A stretch of 42,380 bases of DNA, taken from NCBI GenBank assembly GCA_944389025.1, contig CALXKU010000020.1:1-42380 (forward strand), read 5' to 3'. The translations under genes were made by a program, and so were the position numbers. The DNA comes from an uncultured Spirochaetaceae bacterium (lineage in GTDB: Bacteria > Spirochaetota > Spirochaetia > Sphaerochaetales > Sphaerochaetaceae). The notes beneath the pieces were generated by a model that had not been told where the DNA came from, searched no databases, and saw nothing but the letters and a program-made list of their open reading frames with translations. Within the stretch, counting starts at the first letter, position 1. Every line of letters starts with the position of its first letter. This document shows positions 40,001 through 42,380 of the stretch, piece after piece.

Positions 40001-41379
40001 GAGCACTGGTAGAATGCATTGCTTGTTATCCCTGTGACACTGCGCCCTTTAATCATTGAAGGAATCGTTATGCTTGTCTTTGATTTATCAAGAAGTCCTG
40101 TAATCGTATAGGAATCGCTTGTCTCATTATAAGAAAAAGAAAAGCCCTCATATTCGCTGACTACAAGAGGACCGAACGAATTATCTACTTCCGCATCACT
40201 TCCGTTCCAGCTCTCATTCCATCCCTCAGGAATGAACGCACCATCGATATTAGTCTTTATGACAGTAAGTTTAGTACAACCTAAGAAAATATTTTCTCCG
40301 ATAGTTATACAACTTGATGGGATCTCGATAGAAATGAGGGATGAACAGTCGGAGAAAGCCCCCTCCCCGATGCTTTCAAGAGAGGATGGAAGCTTTATTG
40401 ACACCAGTTTTTTACAGGAACTGAAAGCATTCTTTCCGATGCTTACAACAGAATCAGGAAGAGTAATCTCTATTAGATTAAAGCAGTCTTTGAAAGCTCC
40501 CTCAGGTATGACTTTCAGAGTTGAACCATCTTCAAAGATAACTTTCTTCAGACTCCCGCAATAAGCGAATGCCTCTGATGCAATCTCTGTAATTGTCGAA
40601 GGAATCTTGATAGATAATATGTTTCCAGTCAGGCTAACACCATCAATTCTGATGACTGGGAGATCAAGATGCACTGATGGAATCGCAATCTCAGCTTCGG
40701 TCTCACCAAGAGCTAATGAAGCATTAAATATGACAGCCCATGCATTCATGCCTTCAATGAATCTGTAAGTGTATGCGTTCTCGATTCCTGCATCCGGATC
40801 AATATATTTTCCAAAGAATTCCAGATCGCCATCTACTCTGTACGACCTCTCTTCTACTGGGATGGTTAGGTTTTCATAGCAATACCAGGAAGAAAACTCC
40901 ATGCCACCCTTGTTTTCCGGAATAAAGAACTCTTTGAGAGGATTATTGATCTCATAGAAACTTCTGGCCCCTTTTCTTACAGCATATCTGGCAACAGGAT
41001 TCCTCTCTCCCTCTGAAATATCATAGAGCGTGATGAAATAGTAGTCCTCGCTGCCTTTCACCTCATCGATTGGAGTCCACTTGGCATAGAAAACAGTATC
41101 TTTTGTAAGTTCATATGGGAAAGAGACAGGTGTCTCTCCTTCGGCGTCCAGAGCCCACCCTGAAAGAGCATACCCGTTTTTCAGCGGAATGCTTAAAGGC
41201 TCATCCAATATGGTCTTGTCAGCGGCCTCCATGGCCTCCATATAGCTCTGGGCAGTCCAGGTTGCACCATTCGGATCATATCTGTATGAGAACAGTTCCA
41301 CATCCGGCGAACAGGACGAGAATATCATGAGTATGATTGCAAAAAGAATTAATATGGCTGATTTCCGGAAAGCTGGCAT
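37039..41379 (-). CDS. BspA-type leucine-rich-repeat surface lipoprotein
   Basis: A 1446-residue predicted lipoprotein; the start at 41379 has AGGAGG six to eleven bases upstream, and the frame before it begins only with TTG. The lipobox is FSSC with Cys23. One InlB-type repeat (about 30-103) and a second related segment (to about 193) come first, then dozens of LRR_5 (BspA) repeats with LxxIxIPxxVxxIGxxAFxxC. The array is divided into four blocks: an entry motif with a DxxxYxVTGL-like strand and IPSxxxGxPV, then the LRRs, then a cap such as VPWKEGE...W...W near 380-405, 512-540, 1129-1155 and 1415-1446. BspA proteins bind host proteins and aid adhesion. Likely surface exposed; no anchor other than lipid is seen. 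Confidence 0.92.
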   Translation of the reverse strand: MPAFRKSAILILFAIILMIFSSCSPDVELFSYRYDPNGATWTAQSYMEAMEAADKTILDEPLSIPLKNGYALSGWALDAEGETPVSFPYELTKDTVFYAKWTPIDEVKGSEDYYFITLYDISEGERNPVARYAVRKGARSFYEINNPLKEFFIPENKGGMEFSSWYCYENLTIPVEERSYRVDGDLEFFGKYIDPDAGIENAYTYRFIEGMNAWAVIFNASLALGETEAEIAIPSVHLDLPVIRIDGVSLTGNILSIKIPSTITEIASEAFAYCGSLKKVIFEDGSTLKVIPEGAFKDCFNLIEITLPDSVVSIGKNAFSSCKKLVSIKLPSSLESIGEGAFSDCSSLISIEIPSSCITIGENIFLGCTKLTVIKTNIDGAFIPEGWNESWNGSDAEVDNSFGPLVVSEYEGFSFSYNETSDSYTITGLLDKSKTSITIPSMIKGRSVTGITSNAFYQCSNLNTISIPYTVTSIGDYAFSGGSALEFMRIPDNVITVGDDIFQGCSSMEYVIVPWKENEKPDGWSASWLGNDDIPIGYDGKRPVVEGNLEAIKFTLNADKTAYIVSGLNSGYKDITELIIPSEHEGLPVKEIASNAFYNNSHLEVVVIEEGIEKIGDSAFYGSHLEEVYFPLSLLEIGVDAFEYSESLRVADLPSSLTRLGGGAFSNTVLKRVVIPEGLTTLEGGVFNGTEITEVVVPGNIKTIETWAFNGCQNLGRIVLHDGIEEIGIQAFRYCTSLKEIEIPASVKTLESGVFLYCESLSSISLPDTVTEIPEKGFMGCISLEEFSFENITKIGRDAFRQSGLREVKLHDSLSYLGDNAFSDCNLLTSVVVPYLNLENRPLDGYSDIFKDCINISSVTFSEKCVVIPDGMFSGCTVLEHIEIPSHITEIEAGAFNGCSSLETVVLNGGLKTIGSNAFNSCTSLKEIIIPSGVESIGASSFKDCASLPEIVIPQSVVSLGTSCFSGCTSLTEMSVNVSIIPESFIKGCENITSITLGDKVTKINANAFSGTSATEIALPDSVTELGSEAFMGSSIKNVKLSQNLKSIGASAFEGLDIEEITLPESLEIIGSSAFKDTKLREITIGENVEEIYSYAFENTLLSEIVIPESVIDMGSGVFRGSDNLKKITVPWQEGKTRVMWNPEWNLGVENVDVVYDDEDEPSWGAFELTAREDTNGNITHYAVTGTETSLKSPLDIFIIPSEYKGYPVTELARNWFGKPGVMDIPCEDLKVVYIPKSITNNYISEASAIEKVIFEEGTIKIPDRAFEDSYRLKEIVLPDTLETIGNLAFSNTELERVRIPANVNMIYNSFYYCNELTEVIIDEGDVHLKLRGSFNSCSNLKTINIPNRVTEIGAYAFNNCENLSFDNLIIGKNVKSIGEKAFANCTSIKSITLPDTIDVVGTGAFEGWTSEQKIHVPWKEGELGIPTWIANWDRDCNATIVYQGN

Positions 41380-41404
41380 ACCCCACCTCCTTTTACTGCT
41401 GAGT

Positions 41405-41580
41405 CCCAAATCAAACTACCCGCCCAGAGCTTTTTGATGAGATATCAAACGGTTATTATTTCTCTGGGATACATTCAAAGTCTAGCATGACACATAGCTG
41501 TTGGAAAGATTTTTAATCTCCAGAAGAGACTAAATATTGCCTATGGTATCCCATAAATCGCTAAAAGAAATATTTATAAT
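41405..41580 (-). promoter_or_regulatory. Surface-protein promoter-leader module, copy B
   Basis: Minus strand: inverted repeat TTTAGTCTC-TTCTG-GAGATTAAA (41534-41512), then TTTCCA (41507-41502), 17 bases ending in TGC, TAGACT (41484-41479). The start is near 41472. The leader stem CCCAGAG/CTCTGGG (41468-41462 with 41429-41423) encloses 32 bases. The G tract of copy A is broken here (GGGCGGG), but both copies keep CAAAAAG before and GGGTAG after the stem. Confidence 0.75.
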
Positions 41581-42128
41581 GCGGGAATAGAGCAGAAGGA
41601 TGGCAACTTTCTAGGGACTTTTAGAGTTGAGGTATCGTAGCCTTCTAATGTAAGAAGTTTTATCTTGCGCTCTATTCCACCACCATACCCTGTGATATTC
41701 CCACAGCTTCCAATCACTCGGTGGCAGGGAACGATTATCGAGATCGGGTTATGCCCTACGGCTCCTCCTACCGCACGGGAAGACATTTTATCAAGACCTC
41801 TCTTTTCTGCTATTTCGTTCGCAATCTCACCATATGTCATCACAGAGCCATATGGTATCTTAAGAAGGATTTGCCACACTTCTTTCTGAAACGCTGTACC
41901 GATAAGATGCAAAGGAGGTGTGAACTCCGCCTCCTTTCCTGCAAAATAGATATCAAGCCATCTTCTGCCCTCTTTAAGAGAGGGAGTATCTGATTCCTCA
42001 TACTCAGAGCTGGTATCTGAATATGAGAAACGCTGGTTTTCAAAACCAACAGATGTGATGCCATCAGAGTCACATGTTAAAAACATCCTTCCCAAAGGAG
42101 AATCATAGAAACAGATGTAAACAGACAT
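41574..42128 (-). CDS. ogt: Methylated-DNA--protein-cysteine methyltransferase
   Basis: A 184-residue suicide repair protein that takes alkyl groups from O6-alkylguanine. The active-site PCHRV and the DNA-binding FQKEVWQILLKIPYGSVMTY region (cited in part) are intact, as is GGGIERK at the end. I prefer the ATG at 42128 because family members begin about there (SPLG near residue 10). Its GGAG is only two bases away; a TTG at 42179 is a weaker option. The extra 20 residues after the catalytic domain are unremarkable. Its stop region abuts copy B of the surface module. Confidence 0.9.
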   Translation of the reverse strand: MSVYICFYDSPLGRMFLTCDSDGITSVGFENQRFSYSDTSSEYEESDTPSLKEGRRWLDIYFAGKEAEFTPPLHLIGTAFQKEVWQILLKIPYGSVMTYGEIANEIAEKRGLDKMSSRAVGGAVGHNPISIIVPCHRVIGSCGNITGYGGGIERKIKLLTLEGYDTSTLKVPRKLPSFCSIPAL

Positions 42129-42380
42129 GTCTCCATTATAAAATTCAAAATGACAGTGTGTAAAAACATTTGCTATCAAAATGCAATATTTTGATTAGAA
42201 ATTTGTAATTTTTGATTACAAGTCTTTTTTTATTATTATCAAAATAATTTCTTTAAATAAAAATAATTATCAAGATTTTTTCCAATTTAAAACGCAATTT
42301 TTGGGCCTTTCGCTGTTTTTAGTGGGTAGGTAGGAAAACGAAGTATCTTGTATGTATACTTTGGATATGCAGACAGACCC
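42129..42380. other. AT-rich right edge without recognisable gene
   Basis: The first 170 bases are very AT-rich with T and A runs; a T7 run with ATTATTATC lies near 42224-42240. TTAGTGGGTAGGTAGG follows near 42320-42335. It probably holds the upstream region of ogt (minus) and of a rightward gene beyond the window, but I see no promoter good enough to call. Confidence 0.4.

Noticed and set aside
37039-41379. CRISPR-like or tandem DNA repeats in the LRR gene
   Set aside because: The periodicity is at protein level (LRR units of about 23 residues); the DNA copies are diverged, with no constant repeat and spacer.

Overview
The window most likely comes from an anaerobic, probably host-associated spirochaete. 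This rests on the 5' end of a 16S rRNA gene at the left edge, which has a spirochaete-like start, and on the gene content: [FeFe] hydrogenases with Rex, InlB-repeat and BspA-type surface lipoproteins, relaxed lipoboxes, and many 1-4 bp start/stop overlaps. No genus can be fixed from the sequence alone. Most of the window is transcribed leftward (minus strand), away from two rightward blocks (argR-pgi and gdhA to the zinc-ribbon gene).

Layout. 1-67: 16S rRNA 5' end (minus), with its promoter and leader up to about 320. 372-1755: pgsA and a HAD phosphatase. 1756-2096: an unexplained, structured intergenic stretch. 2097-4125: thrS behind a T-box riboswitch. 4154-10365: a seven-gene redox operon encoding a Trx-like ferredoxin, a sensory hydrogenase (HydS, with PAS), a SpoIIE-type phosphatase, a second Trx-like ferredoxin, a putative group-B [FeFe] hydrogenase, free-methionine-sulfoxide reductase and CutC. 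10532-12018: ispH-rex. 12118-12570: yajC. 12680-14311: a solo groEL. 14380-19693: a five-gene operon of lemA, DUF2207, a phytol/dolichol-kinase-like protein, a DUF92 protein and a metallopeptidase lipoprotein. 19860-21902: argR-pgi with an ARG box. 21998-22222: an orphan YgiT-type zinc finger with a 34-bp tandem repeat upstream. 22365-28364: a complete peptide/nickel ABC importer plus a metallophosphoesterase. 28683-33717: gdhA, DUF1846, an NSS transporter, an Hpt-like protein and a membrane zinc-ribbon protein. 33743-41379: two large surface lipoproteins. 41574-42128: an alkyltransferase (ogt). 42129-42380: AT-rich, no gene seen.

How the genes work together. The redox operon reads as a self-contained hydrogen-sensing and hydrogen-metabolism unit. 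HydS carries a sensory H-cluster with the proton-relay Cys replaced by Ala, plus Fes and PAS modules, and is translationally coupled to a PP2C-type phosphatase, so H2 or redox state could be converted into dephosphorylation of an unseen partner. The catalytic hydrogenase and two thioredoxin-fold ferredoxins are in the same transcript, and the NADH sensor Rex is encoded just upstream. gdhA with a Na+ amino-acid symporter suggests amino-acid and nitrogen metabolism, and the oligopeptide-type importer fits a peptide-using life style.

The most novel-looking signals are: (a) a promoter-plus-leader module duplicated in front of the two surface lipoprotein genes, with a conserved inverted repeat upstream of the -35 and a conserved leader stem whose loop has diverged; one copy carries a nine-G tract that could slip; (b) a T-box on a TGS-less threonyl-tRNA synthetase in a spirochaete; (c) a VTE5/VTE6-like pair of prenyl-alcohol kinase homologues in a non-photosynthetic bacterium; (d) the structured element between thrS and pgsA.
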